Assembly: GCF_019039215.1 (NCBI RefSeq)
Contig: NZ_JAHNZZ010000001.1
Coordinates: 1,464,450 to 1,528,449 of the forward strand
DNA from: Bacillus sp. FJAT-29790
Lineage (GTDB): Bacteria > Bacillota > Bacilli > Bacillales > Cytobacillaceae
Direction: 5' to 3'
Length of the DNA: 64,000 nucleotides
The notes under the pieces are model-generated. The model was not told the origin of the DNA, made no database searches, and worked only from the letters and a program-made list of their open reading frames with translations. Below are positions 26,851 through 36,159 of the stretch, in pieces (the stretch's first letter is position 1; each line of letters begins with the position of its first letter). The position numbers and the translations under genes are program-made.

Positions 26851-26862
26851 AACATGCATGTT
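26851..26862. promoter_or_regulatory. Perfect 12-bp palindrome upstream of glcD
   Basis: AACATGCATGTT, flanked by TTGAA on both sides, 41 bp before the glcD start codon. Candidate site for the adjacent CdaR-type activator. Confidence 0.4.
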
Positions 26863-26872
26863 GAAATGAAAA

Positions 26873-26888
26873 ATGTAAGCGATTTTTT
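26873..26888 (+). promoter_or_regulatory. Putative cre (CcpA) site before glcD
   Basis: ATGTAAGCGATTTTTT matches 14 of 16 positions of the cre consensus WTGNAANCGNWWNCAW and lies just upstream of the ribosome binding site, where it could act as a roadblock. Suggests carbon catabolite repression. Confidence 0.45.
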
Positions 26889-26902
26889 TAGGAGGCTGAA
26901 AA

Positions 26903-28315
26903 ATGATAAATAATGAAATCCGGCAAAAATTAATTCACATCGTCGGTCCTGAGAATTTTGATGATTCGAAGGCAGGTCGACTCGTCTATTCTTATGATGC
27001 AACCCCACAATTCCAATCGATGCCAGACGCGGTTATCGCCCCTCGTAATACAGAAGAGATTTCTAAAGTTGTTAGATTATGTAACGAGTTTAAAATTCCG
27101 ATTGTACCACGGGGCTCTGGAACAAATCTATGTGCTGGAACATGTCCGACTGAAGGAGGAATCGTTCTTCTATTTAAACACTTAAATAAAATTTTAGAGA
27201 TTGATGAAGAAAATCTTACTATCACTGTGCAGCCTGGTGTCATCACGCTTGATATAACGAATGCCGCTGAAGCAAAAGGTTTATTCTACCCGCCAGATCC
27301 GGGTTCAATGAAAATCTCAACAATTGGCGGCAATATCAATGAAAATGCAGGCGGTCTGCGTGGATTAAAATACGGGGTAACAAGGGATTACGTCATTGCA
27401 TTAGAAATCGTGTTATCGAATGGCGATATTATCCGTACAGGTGGAAAGCTTGCTAAGGACGTCGCTGGGTATGATTTGACACGTTTATTTGTTGGATCAG
27501 AGGGAACGATTGGAATCATAACAGAAGCGACACTTAAATTGATTCCAATGCCCGAGACGAAAAAAACAATTCTCGCACTCTATCAAGATCTTGAAGCTGC
27601 TGCAAGGACGGTCTCAAAAATCATCGCAAATAAAATCATCCCGACAACGTTAGAGTTTCTTGATCAGCCGACACTTGAAGCCGTTGAAGCGTTTGCGCAA
27701 ATTGGCCTTCCAACTGATGCGAAAGCGATTCTACTCGTTGAACAAGATGGTCCATTAGACGTAGTGACGAAAGATATCGACAGCATCATCGAAATTTGCA
27801 AGTCGGAAAACGCTGTATCTGTTGAGGCAGCAAAATCAGAAGAAGAAGCTGAAGCACTTCGGACAGCACGACGCTCGGCGTTATCCGCCCTAGCCCGTCT
27901 AAAGCCAACGACCATTCTCGAGGATGCAACGGTTCCCCGATCAGAGATTGCTAAAATGGTCAAAGCGATCAATGAAATTGCTGAAAAATACAAGCTTTGG
28001 ATTTGCACGTTCGGACATGCGGGTGACGGTAACTTACACCCTACTTGTTTAACCGATTCGCGAGATCATGAAGAAATTGAACGTGTTGAAAAAGCGTTCG
28101 AAGAGATTTTTGCAAAAGCGATTGAATTAGGCGGTACGATTACAGGTGAACATGGAGTTGGCGTCATGAAAGCACCATACTTAGAAATGAAGCTTGGTCA
28201 TGCAGGAGTTGCTGCAATGAAAGCAATAAAAACAAGTCTTGATCCAAACAACATCATGAATCCTGGAAAAATATTTGCCAAAGATTCCCGAAAACGTGTG
28301 GTGGTTACAAAATGA
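26903..28315 (+). CDS. glcD: Glycolate oxidase FAD-binding subunit (GlcD/YsfC type)
   Basis: FAD-linked 2-hydroxyacid dehydrogenase of 470 residues, VAO/PCMH fold. FAD-binding segment: PRGSGTNLCAGTCPTEGG (residues 70-87) and DPGSMKISTIGGNINENAGG. C-terminal FAD-oxidase part: FGHAGDGNLHPT and GEHGVG. It oxidises glycolate or a related 2-hydroxyacid to the keto acid and passes electrons to GlcF. RBS AGGAGGCTGAAAA. Its stop overlaps the glcF start (ATGA). No glcE homologue is present, as in the two-gene Bacillus ysfCD arrangement. D-lactate is an alternative substrate. Confidence 0.9.
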   Translation: MINNEIRQKLIHIVGPENFDDSKAGRLVYSYDATPQFQSMPDAVIAPRNTEEISKVVRLCNEFKIPIVPRGSGTNLCAGTCPTEGGIVLLFKHLNKILEIDEENLTITVQPGVITLDITNAAEAKGLFYPPDPGSMKISTIGGNINENAGGLRGLKYGVTRDYVIALEIVLSNGDIIRTGGKLAKDVAGYDLTRLFVGSEGTIGIITEATLKLIPMPETKKTILALYQDLEAAARTVSKIIANKIIPTTLEFLDQPTLEAVEAFAQIGLPTDAKAILLVEQDGPLDVVTKDIDSIIEICKSENAVSVEAAKSEEEAEALRTARRSALSALARLKPTTILEDATVPRSEIAKMVKAINEIAEKYKLWICTFGHAGDGNLHPTCLTDSRDHEEIERVEKAFEEIFAKAIELGGTITGEHGVGVMKAPYLEMKLGHAGVAAMKAIKTSLDPNNIMNPGKIFAKDSRKRVVVTK

Positions 28316-29637
28316 CAACATTAAAAGAACAGCAACAAATTCAGGCAGAATTCCAATCGCGTATGGATGAAGATGAACTCTTAAATTGCATGCGCTGTGG
28401 ATTTTGTTTGCCAACCTGTCCGACATATATTGAATCTGGATTTCAAGAATCCCATTCCCCCCGCGGGCGAATCGCATTAATGAAGGCTGTCGTCGATGGC
28501 CTTATTGAACCAGATGAAGATGTGGAACGTTCTCTTAACATGTGCTTGGGATGCCGGGCATGTGAACCCGTTTGCCCTTCAGGTGTGAATTATGGCCACC
28601 TTCTTGAAGAAGCACGAGATATTATTAATCAAAATAAAAAGCATTCATTATCCGCAAGAGTTGTTCGGAAAACGGTTTTCAAAGGGTTGTTTCCCTACCA
28701 AAATCGGATGCGTACACTTACGAGCCTTTTAGGCATATACCAACGATCAGGGATGCAGAATATTGTTCACAAGAGCGGGATGATGAAGCTATTTCCAGAA
28801 AATTTAGCAACAATGGAAAAAGTTCTGCCACAAGTGCCTACCCGGAAAGAAATGTTAAATCGTCCAGAACATTTAAATGCAATTGGGACAAGACAGAAAA
28901 AGGTCGCGTTTTTCTCAGGCTGCTTAATGGATACGATGTTTATGAAAACGAATGATGCGACAATGAAGCTGCTGCAACTAGCAGGATGTGAAATTGTTAT
29001 TCCAAAATCACAAGCGTGCTGTGGGGCGTTACATGGGCATAGTGGTGAAAAAGAAGACGCGAAAGCATTAGCAAAAAGAAACATTGTTGCCTTTGAGGAA
29101 GCTGAAGTAGATTTTATCATTACTAACGCTGGTGGCTGCGGTGCTTTCCTCGTTGATTATGATCATCTATTAAAAGATGACCCTCAATGGGCTACACGCG
29201 CAAAAGCATTTGCCATGAAACTAAAGGACATTTCTGCAATTTTAGTAGAACTCGATTTTCATAAAAAAGAGCTCTCTCTCCCTGCCCAGGTGATTACGTA
29301 TCAAGATTCATGTCACCTGCGAAATGTCATGAAAACGGCTTCAGAGCCGCGAATGCTCCTTCAAGCCATTCAAGGGACAACCTATAGCGAAATGAAAAAT
29401 GCTGATAGCTGCTGTGGCTCAGCAGGTATTTATAACATCGTTGAATCGGAAATGTCGATGAAAATTTTAGATTCGAAAATGGATACTGTAAAAGCAACCG
29501 AAGCAAAAACAATCGTCACCGCCAACCCTGGCTGCCTTTTGCAAATGAAACTAGGAATTGAACGTGAAGGATTATCTGATCAGATGCGGGCAGTTCATAT
29601 TGTGGATTTGTTGTTGGAGGCAGTGGAAAAGAAATAG
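28312..29637 (+). CDS. glcF: Glycolate oxidase iron-sulfur subunit (GlcF/YsfD type)
   Basis: 441 residues. Two N-terminal [4Fe-4S] motifs, CMRCGFCLPTCP (near 27) and CLGCRACEPVCP (near 80), are followed by two CCG domains (ACCGALHGH and SCCGSAGIY) that usually bind a further cluster or transfer electrons towards quinone. It is the partner of the overlapping glcD and is closed by a strong terminator. RBS lies within glcD. Confidence 0.92.
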   Translation: MTTLKEQQQIQAEFQSRMDEDELLNCMRCGFCLPTCPTYIESGFQESHSPRGRIALMKAVVDGLIEPDEDVERSLNMCLGCRACEPVCPSGVNYGHLLEEARDIINQNKKHSLSARVVRKTVFKGLFPYQNRMRTLTSLLGIYQRSGMQNIVHKSGMMKLFPENLATMEKVLPQVPTRKEMLNRPEHLNAIGTRQKKVAFFSGCLMDTMFMKTNDATMKLLQLAGCEIVIPKSQACCGALHGHSGEKEDAKALAKRNIVAFEEAEVDFIITNAGGCGAFLVDYDHLLKDDPQWATRAKAFAMKLKDISAILVELDFHKKELSLPAQVITYQDSCHLRNVMKTASEPRMLLQAIQGTTYSEMKNADSCCGSAGIYNIVESEMSMKILDSKMDTVKATEAKTIVTANPGCLLQMKLGIEREGLSDQMRAVHIVDLLLEAVEKK

Positions 29638-29640
29638 AGA

Positions 29641-29691
29641 AAACAAGGAAGAACCTTCGTTACATTTCCGAAGGTTCTTCCTTGTTTTTTT
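29641..29691 (+). terminator. Strong Rho-independent terminator of glcDF
   Basis: A 19-bp stem (29641-29659 with 29669-29687) is followed by a T run. It starts four bases after the glcF stop. Confidence 0.9.
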
Positions 29692-29877
29692 CGATTATTT
29701 CAGAGGGACAGAATGGATATTACCTATAATCGTCTTATAAACTAAAACTCCTTTTACCGCTTAAATCACCCTGTCTAGTTATTAATATAAGCTCACAAAT
29801 AACCTGACCCTAGCTTCATCCATACGTTAAAGAGGCGAGGGTCATGCAACAAATGAGGAATTTATTTTTATTTCATT

Positions 29878-30207
29878 TTAAGAACTTGCCAAGGTCTTTT
29901 TCGCAAAAACATACGTATTCTCTTGTTTGGAAATACACGCTACTTCCTCATCTATATCAACCCGTTCTGTCACTCTTCCTGTCAGACGCAATCCTTCTTG
30001 TAACTCAATTAACGCAATCGTGTATGGCGTCAAGTGTGAAAACTCATTGGAGGAAACATGGATGGTCGTATGTGAGAAGACCTTGCCTTCGCCTTTTATT
30101 TTCTTAAGTTGAAATTCGGTATGCTGGCAGTTTGGACAGATCCATTTACGCTGGACAAACTTTTTTTCACATTGAGCACATTCATAGACTTGTATTTCTG
30201 TCATCAT
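29878..30207 (-). CDS. Zn-ribbon OB-fold protein (DUF35 family)
   Basis: 109 residues: an N-terminal zinc ribbon with CAQCEKKF (Cys10, Cys13) and CPNCQH (Cys24, Cys27), then an acyl-CoA-associated OB-fold (HTTIHVSSNEF, YTIALIELQEGLRLTGRV). DUF35 proteins partner SCP2-type thiolases and shuttle CoA esters. Its start overlaps the thiolase stop by four bases, so the two are translationally coupled and probably form a complex. Last gene of the cluster. Confidence 0.9.
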   Translation of the reverse strand: MMTEIQVYECAQCEKKFVQRKWICPNCQHTEFQLKKIKGEGKVFSHTTIHVSSNEFSHLTPYTIALIELQEGLRLTGRVTERVDIDEEVACISKQENTYVFAKKTLASS

Positions 30208-31343
30208 GGATTCACCCCTTCGAAAATGTGAACCGTCGAATATGCACCTGTTCCACCTAAGTTTTGCGCTAATCCGATTTTGGCACCTTCAACCTGATTG
30301 CAGCTCGTTCCACGAAGCTGAGAAACAATTTGATAGATTTGCGCGATTCCAGTTGCCCCGATCGGATGCCCTTTTGATAGGAGACCTCCGCTTGTGTTTA
30401 CGGGTATTTTTCCGCCATGTTTCGTTAACCCCTTCTCGATGGCTTCCCATCCAGAACCTTTCCCGAAAAAACCGAGCTCTTCAATCGCAAGAATTTCCGT
30501 CATCGAAAAACAGTCATGCAGCTCAACGACATCAATATCATCCGGACCTAGTCCCGCTTTCTGGTATGCGCGATTGGCTGACTCTCTAATCGCCGGCAAG
30601 CTTAAGAGTTCCTCCGCTTCTTGCATTTGTGTTGTTCCGGAGCTTTGAGCGGATGCCCTGACGATCACTCCTTTTTCCCCCTTTGAGAGAACAATCGCAG
30701 CGGCGCCATCTGAAGTGGGGGAACAATCAAAAAGCCCTAAAGGTTCGGTAATCATTCGTGCAGACATAATTTCTTCAATGCTTGTCGGCTTTCTAAATTG
30801 TGCTTTTGGATTGTTCAGCGCATACTCCCGGTTTTTCATGGCAACCATTGCTAGATGCTTTTTAGAGGCACCCGTTTCATAAAAATAGCGATTGGCTACG
30901 GTTCCAAAAAAGCCTGGAAACGTTAAACCTGCATGCTTTTCATTCGAATCATTATCCATTGCAGCATTAATAGCTTTCGTCGTTTCTTCTGTTGCCCTGT
31001 GTCTCATTTTCTCTACACCAGCAATCAAGACATTCTCATACTCGCCACTTTGAATCATTAAAAAAGCCTGGCGAAAGGCAATCCCGCCTGATGCACACGC
31101 ACCTTCTACTTTAACCGTCGGGACAGGTCCTAAACCTAGATCATTCGCAACAATTGCTCCCAATATTTCTTGATTTCCTAATGAACCCGACATGAAATTT
31201 CCGATATAAACGGCATCGATTCTCGGAAAGTTTGCCTCCCTTAATGCATCCACACACGCGTCCATTAGCAAAGTTTTTAATGAAGCGTTCTCATGTTTAC
31301 CAAAGGCAGTCATTCCAATTCCTGCTACAGTGACTTTTTTCAT
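30204..31343 (-). CDS. Thiolase family protein (SCP2-like, DUF35-associated)
   Basis: 379 residues with the thiolase fold. Nucleophilic Cys is in EGACASGG (near residue 83); HDCFS and GGLLSKGHPIGATG supply the catalytic histidines. The C-terminus has NLGGTGAYS where classical thiolases have a second catalytic Cys, as in SCP2-type thiolases. It should cleave a beta-ketoacyl-CoA with CoA, or carry out the reverse. Coupled by ATGA overlaps both to the acyl-CoA synthetase upstream and the DUF35 protein downstream. Substrate unknown. Confidence 0.9.
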   Translation of the reverse strand: MKKVTVAGIGMTAFGKHENASLKTLLMDACVDALREANFPRIDAVYIGNFMSGSLGNQEILGAIVANDLGLGPVPTVKVEGACASGGIAFRQAFLMIQSGEYENVLIAGVEKMRHRATEETTKAINAAMDNDSNEKHAGLTFPGFFGTVANRYFYETGASKKHLAMVAMKNREYALNNPKAQFRKPTSIEEIMSARMITEPLGLFDCSPTSDGAAAIVLSKGEKGVIVRASAQSSGTTQMQEAEELLSLPAIRESANRAYQKAGLGPDDIDVVELHDCFSMTEILAIEELGFFGKGSGWEAIEKGLTKHGGKIPVNTSGGLLSKGHPIGATGIAQIYQIVSQLRGTSCNQVEGAKIGLAQNLGGTGAYSTVHIFEGVNP

Positions 31344-32821
31344 TTTGCCACGCTCCCGTCAACCTGCTTCAGCTCACGTTTTAATATTTTTCCGTAACTG
31401 CTTTTCGGAAGTTCTTCAACAATATGAATCTCTTTTGGTTTTTTATAGCTTGCTAAATGGTTCATACAGAGCTCGACTAGTTCTTCTTTTTCGACCATTG
31501 TCCCATCATTCAGCACACAGTAAGCAATGACAGCTTCTCCCCACAATTCATGAGGCATTCCGATAACAGCTGTTTCTTTTATCCCGTCGTGCTTATTCAG
31601 TATTTCTTCAATTTCACGAGGATAAATATTTAAACCGCCGCTTATAATAACATCTTTTTTCCGGTCAACAAGGTGAAGATACCCGCACTCATCTGCCCAG
31701 CCTAAATCGCCCGTGTAAAGCCATCCATCACGAAGCGTATCTTCCGTTGCTTCTTTGTTCCTCCAATAGCCTTGCATGACGAGCGGACCTTTACAGATGA
31801 CTTCACCGATTTCGCCTTGCTTTACTTCAATCCCTTGATCGTCTACTAGTTTCATTTCAACAAATGGGCCTACTCCGCCACAAGATTCAAGTCTTGTCAG
31901 AAGCTCATGCCTTGGCATAACGGTAATCGCCATTGGTGCTTCCACAAGTCCATATGTTTCAATAAATTTAGGACCTGCTTTTTCAATGGCCTGCTTCAGT
32001 TTACTTGCAGCGATCGGAGAACCAGCCATATTTATTGATTTAATGTTTGCTAATTTTTTAGCATCAAAGTCCTTGTCCTGGATCATTAAATTTACCATTG
32101 TCGGGACCATGAAAATAAACGAAACCTTATTTCTTTCAACATCATTCAGAAATTCGGACGGATTGAATTTATCAAACACGATTTGTGTCAGACCAAACAG
32201 CCAGGAAATATGAGATAAAAAGTTACTGCCATGTGTTAATGGAGCAACGTGACCGACAACATCGCCTGGGGTAATTTCACAAACGAGCGCCAAAGATAGA
32301 GCACTAGAAATAATATTTCGGTGTGATAGCATTACCCCTTTTGGCTTTCCTGTAGTGCCAGATGTATACATGATCGCAAAGAGGTCATCTTCATTTGCAC
32401 AGATTTCTGGTTTCGTTCCTTCCTGTGACAACAGCCATTCCTCATAATCATTGCCAATTAGAATGGTTTTACCCTTTGTTTCGACAGGACGGATCCATTC
32501 TTCCTCCCCGATAAGAATTTTCACTTCGGCATGTTCCAAAATATATTCTACTTCTTTCGGATGAAGCCTATAGTTGATCGGTACTTTAATAAAACCGCCA
32601 TAAGCGACAGCCAAATCTAATTCGATATGTTCCAAACGGTTAGACATGAGAATCCCAATACGATCGCCTTTTTCAAGACCAGCTTTTTTCAGCGCAGAAT
32701 AAATTCGATAAACCCGTTTTTGCAGTTCCTTATATGTGAGGCTTCGCCTGCTGTCCTTAACAGCCATTTTTTCCGGATATTTTTTAAATACTTTATTTGC
32801 TAAGTGAGCGATGGTTTGCAC
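31340..32821 (-). CDS. Class I acyl-CoA synthetase (AMP-forming)
   Basis: 493 residues of the ANL superfamily; activates a carboxylic acid to acyl-AMP and then acyl-CoA. P-loop YTSGTTGKPKGV near 152, YTGDLGWAD, hinge DRKKDVIISGGLNIYPREIEE near 395 and the C-terminal catalytic Lys in SYGKILKREL. GTG start behind GAGG, two bases after the PPC gene. Coupled to the thiolase gene, so it probably feeds this pathway. Medium-chain or aromatic acids are possible substrates; the sequence does not decide. Confidence 0.92.
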   Translation of the reverse strand: MQTIAHLANKVFKKYPEKMAVKDSRRSLTYKELQKRVYRIYSALKKAGLEKGDRIGILMSNRLEHIELDLAVAYGGFIKVPINYRLHPKEVEYILEHAEVKILIGEEEWIRPVETKGKTILIGNDYEEWLLSQEGTKPEICANEDDLFAIMYTSGTTGKPKGVMLSHRNIISSALSLALVCEITPGDVVGHVAPLTHGSNFLSHISWLFGLTQIVFDKFNPSEFLNDVERNKVSFIFMVPTMVNLMIQDKDFDAKKLANIKSINMAGSPIAASKLKQAIEKAGPKFIETYGLVEAPMAITVMPRHELLTRLESCGGVGPFVEMKLVDDQGIEVKQGEIGEVICKGPLVMQGYWRNKEATEDTLRDGWLYTGDLGWADECGYLHLVDRKKDVIISGGLNIYPREIEEILNKHDGIKETAVIGMPHELWGEAVIAYCVLNDGTMVEKEELVELCMNHLASYKKPKEIHIVEELPKSSYGKILKRELKQVDGSVAK

Positions 32822-32823
32822 GA

Positions 32824-33300
32824 TTAAACCTCACTTTCGTTATAGAAATTGAAAAGGTGGTAGCCTAGTGGTTTATAAAACTCTCTAACAGGCTGAATTC
32901 CCTCTGAAACAAGGATCGTGAACTCCACTGTTATTGCAACGATGTTTTTTCCTTCTATGAAGTGACCTCCCGATAGATTCTTCCGATGATCGATAAACAC
33001 ACCGTGGAAGTGTATATCAAGATGCCCTTCCTCGTCTTTTCCAAGGATGCCATTCCCAGAAAGCAGCTCAACAAGTGAATTCCAAACAATCGGCTTCGAA
33101 TAGGCTGGTTGATCATTTTCATATTCTGGTTGATAGACAGATACCGTAGATAAGGAGCCAATACACGAAACCGTTCCTGAGCTTACATTATGTTTTTGGC
33201 ATGCTTTTTTTAATCCAGTGATTAAATCTTCACCTGGTCCAAGATACCCCATAATGATTCCTCTTTTTTCATCAAAAACCGAATGAGAATCCCGGTTCAT
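32824..33300 (-). CDS. PPC/DUF296 domain protein
   Basis: 158 residues. GPGEDLITGLKKACQKH, SGTVSCIGSL, the HFHGVF motif and GGHFIEGKNIVAIT are characteristic of the PPC (DUF296) fold, which forms trimers and, in plants, is attached to AT-hook DNA-binding motifs; no AT-hook is present here. The ATG of MNRDSHSVF was chosen as it follows AAGGTGGG at six bases. It is the first gene after a 95-bp gap with a palindrome and precedes the acyl-CoA synthetase by two bases. In this place it could be a regulator or a pathway protein; unknown. Confidence 0.85.
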   Translation of the reverse strand: MNRDSHSVFDEKRGIIMGYLGPGEDLITGLKKACQKHNVSSGTVSCIGSLSTVSVYQPEYENDQPAYSKPIVWNSLVELLSGNGILGKDEEGHLDIHFHGVFIDHRKNLSGGHFIEGKNIVAITVEFTILVSEGIQPVREFYKPLGYHLFNFYNESEV

Positions 33301-33337
33301 TACCATCCCACCTTTGACCGTTTTTAAGCAAAATCAC

Positions 33338-33355
33338 GTTGTAAGTGCTTACAAC
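33338..33355. promoter_or_regulatory. Perfect 18-bp palindrome before the PPC-acs-thiolase operon
   Basis: GTTGTAAGTGCTTACAAC, with arms of 8 bp around TG, 38 bp upstream of the PPC gene start. Candidate operator for a dimeric regulator, possibly a GntR- or TetR-type; the adjacent MocR protein is one candidate. Confidence 0.55.
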
Positions 33356-33394
33356 TAGTTTAAAAGTTTCTGTAATGAATTCCCATAACCAATA

Positions 33395-34861
33395 TCATGG
33401 TTGGTATGAATAATATTCATTGATGGCCTGATCAATAATTTCAATGCCTTCTCTAAGCAGATCTGAAGAAGGGTGTGTAAAGGCTAACCGAATGTAATTC
33501 TCATACATTCCTACCCCGCTCATCCAGCTTCCCGGAACAAACGAAACACCCTTTTTAATCGCTATTTCAAGCAATCTTTCCGATGAGATGCCTTTTGGGA
33601 TTTTACACCATAAAAATACGCCGCCGTCAGGAATCCTGCACTTAAGGTTAGGTTTCTCTTTTAATATGTCATTAATTATAGAGAGACGCCTATCGTAAGC
33701 CTGACGAAGCTTTTCAATATGCCTTGATAGCCTTCCTTCTTCTAAATATACTTGGACTGCCATTTGGGTTAAATTATTACTATGCAAATCGACTCTTTGC
33801 TTCACCTTTACGAGGTTGGAAATGATCCCTTCATGCGCAACTAAAACAGCCACACGAAGGGTCGGAAATAAATACTTCGAGAATGATTGTAGGTGGATAA
33901 CCATATGATCCTTATCCAATGCCTTGAAGGAGGGAACAGGCTTTTTCCCATAATAAAGCATACTAAACGGATCGTCCTCCACGATTGGAACGCTATATTT
34001 TTTGGCTAATGCTAATAATTTCTTGCGTCTGGCCATTGAGATGGTGATGCCCGTCGGATTATGAAAGGTTGGATTGATATAGATGAATTTAACTGGAAAC
34101 TGCATGAGCAAGTTCTCAAGGCTATCCGTTTTTATCCCTTCTTCATCTAGAGTAATTCGCAAAATTTTTGCCCCGGTAGCGGCAAAAGCATCTGAAGCTG
34201 CAAGAAAACCGGGATCCTCCATGATGACATAATCCTCAGGACCGAGAAATAAACGGCTAATTAAGTCAAGCCCCTGCATCGCACCCGATACGATCATGAT
34301 TTCTTTTTCATCCGCATGAATGCCGCTTTCAGAGAGCCATGATTTAACTTCTAGAATTAAAGGCTCATACCCTTGAGTAGGTGCAGGCAGCTGCAGTAAG
34401 ATCGGATTTTTCCGTAAATGCTCTGCAAAGCATTGACTAAAATCAATGCCTGGATGAACTTCAGGTGCTGTCCCTACACCTCCAAAGGGGATTAACCTGG
34501 AATCTCTGCCAAATCGCATGATTTCTTCCATACCATGATTGACATTTTCAGTTTGGTAAGCAAAATTCGTATGCCATGTTATTGCTTGTTCTGTCTTTTC
34601 CATTTTCGGTCCTCGCATGATAAAGGTTCCGCTCCCCTGTTGACTACGGACAATTCCACGTGTTTTCATCTCTTCATATGCCAAAGTAAGCGTCATTCGG
34701 CTAACTTTCAATAAAGCTGCCATCTTCCGCTCAGATGGAAGTCGCATGCCTGGTTTCAGCTTTCCTTCATGGACCATTTGTTCTATTTGCTGCGAAATTT
34801 GTTTATATAATGGCATTCCTTTATCTGAATCAATAACCATTTGATCCCATATTGACAGCAC
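33395..34861 (-). CDS. MocR-type regulator (GntR HTH fused to aminotransferase-like domain)
   Basis: About 488 residues. N-terminal GntR winged helix (MPLYKQISQQIEQMVHEG, then RMTLTLAYEEMKTRGIV), a linker, and a fold-type I aminotransferase domain with HLQSFSKYL holding the PLP lysine. The GTG at 34859-34861 was chosen because GGGAGTG precedes it and it starts 12 bp after the dctM stop; the longer frame overlaps dctM. Such proteins regulate amino acid, vitamin or amine metabolism in response to PLP-linked effectors. In this position it probably regulates the TRAP and CoA cluster. Confidence 0.9.
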   Translation of the reverse strand: MLSIWDQMVIDSDKGMPLYKQISQQIEQMVHEGKLKPGMRLPSERKMAALLKVSRMTLTLAYEEMKTRGIVRSQQGSGTFIMRGPKMEKTEQAITWHTNFAYQTENVNHGMEEIMRFGRDSRLIPFGGVGTAPEVHPGIDFSQCFAEHLRKNPILLQLPAPTQGYEPLILEVKSWLSESGIHADEKEIMIVSGAMQGLDLISRLFLGPEDYVIMEDPGFLAASDAFAATGAKILRITLDEEGIKTDSLENLLMQFPVKFIYINPTFHNPTGITISMARRKKLLALAKKYSVPIVEDDPFSMLYYGKKPVPSFKALDKDHMVIHLQSFSKYLFPTLRVAVLVAHEGIISNLVKVKQRVDLHSNNLTQMAVQVYLEEGRLSRHIEKLRQAYDRRLSIINDILKEKPNLKCRIPDGGVFLWCKIPKGISSERLLEIAIKKGVSFVPGSWMSGVGMYENYIRLAFTHPSSDLLREGIEIIDQAINEYYSYQP

Positions 34862-34872
34862 AAACTCACTCC

Positions 34873-36159
34873 CTACCTCATGTTCAGTACACCTGGCAGC
34901 CATAAACTAATGGCAGGAATATATGTTACTAAGAGTAACGCAATGATTGAAGCAATGATAAAAGGAATAACCCCCTTAGAAATTTCCTTTAATGAGAGCC
35001 CGGTTAAGCCGCAAGCTACATATAGGTCAAGACCAACTGGTGGGGTCACTAGACCAATTGCTAAATTCATCGTCATTAAGATTCCAAAATGGACTGGATC
35101 GATTCCCATCACACCTAGAATTGGAAGGAAGATTGGTAAGAAAATATAATAAGCAGAGATTGCATCAACAAACATACCAGCAATTAATAGAATAATCGTG
35201 ATCATTAAAAGAATCGTATATTTTTCGGGTGCAATGCTCATAAGTGCATGTGCCATATCTTCGGCAATTCCTTCCACCGTAATTAACCATGCGAAGGAGG
35301 AGGCTGAAGCAACAATGAGCATGATCATTGCTGTTGTTTTTGCTGACTGGAGCAAAAGACTAGGAACTTCCTTTACTTTAATCTCTTTATAAATAAATAA
35401 ACCGACAATCAATCCATAAAATACAGCTACAACGGCTGATTCAGTCGGTGTAAAAAAGCCGGAATAAATACCTCCTAGTATAATAACAGGTGCTAATAAA
35501 CCCCAAGAAGCATCTTTAAAAGCAGCCCATATCTCTTTTCTATTTGCTTTTGGTAATGTCGGAATTCCTTCTTTCTTTGCAATAAAATAACTGGTTATTG
35601 CTAAAATTAGTCCCATTAAAAGCCCAGGTATAATCCCTGCAATAAACAATTCTCCGATCGAAACTTCCGCAACAACCCCGTAAACAATATAAGCAATACT
35701 TGGAGGGATAATAATACCAATTCCGCCCGCAGTTGCTAATAAGCCTGCAGACATATCCTTTCGATAGCCCTGCTTAACCATTGCTGGGATAATAATCGAC
35801 CCTACAGCGGCCATCGTTGCAGGACCTGAACCAGAGATAGCAGCAAAGAAACATGCAGCCACAACAGAAACGATTGCAAGTCCGCCAGTGTAGTGCCCTG
35901 TAAGAGTTTGCGCAAGATAAATGAGCCTTCTAGATATACCAGCTCTTTCTAAAATCAAACCCGCTAAAAAGAAGAAAGGGATCGCTAAAAGCGTAAATTT
36001 TGTTAAAGAAGAATATAACGTTGATGGCAAAGATTGAATCGGCAGATCAAATAAAAGTAAAGTAGCTGCTGTCGATAACCCTAAAGCAACTGCAATTGGC
36101 ATGTTTAAAAATAGCAATAGAAAAAAGATTCCGAATAAAAAAATCGCTGTTACACTCAA
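34873..36159 (-). CDS. dctM: TRAP transporter large permease subunit (DctM)
   Basis: 428 residues, about 12 hydrophobic segments, DctM/ion-transporter fold. Typical stretches: MPIAVALGLSTAATLLLF near the N-terminus, ISGSGPATMAAVGSIIIPAM and NLAIGLVTPPVGLDLYVA. Main channel subunit of a sodium- or proton-driven tripartite uptake system. Its start overlaps the dctQ stop by four bases; the MocR gene follows after 12 bp. The name is that of the family; the substrate need not be a C4-dicarboxylate. Confidence 0.92.
   Translation of the reverse strand: MSVTAIFLFGIFFLLLFLNMPIAVALGLSTAATLLLFDLPIQSLPSTLYSSLTKFTLLAIPFFFLAGLILERAGISRRLIYLAQTLTGHYTGGLAIVSVVAACFFAAISGSGPATMAAVGSIIIPAMVKQGYRKDMSAGLLATAGGIGIIIPPSIAYIVYGVVAEVSIGELFIAGIIPGLLMGLILAITSYFIAKKEGIPTLPKANRKEIWAAFKDASWGLLAPVIILGGIYSGFFTPTESAVVAVFYGLIVGLFIYKEIKVKEVPSLLLQSAKTTAMIMLIVASASSFAWLITVEGIAEDMAHALMSIAPEKYTILLMITIILLIAGMFVDAISAYYIFLPIFLPILGVMGIDPVHFGILMTMNLAIGLVTPPVGLDLYVACGLTGLSLKEISKGVIPFIIASIIALLLVTYIPAISLWLPGVLNMR

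Noticed and set aside
33388-33405. ACCAA-N8-TTGGT across the MocR stop codon
   Set aside because: Short arms, overlaps coding sequence, no U tract; judged incidental.
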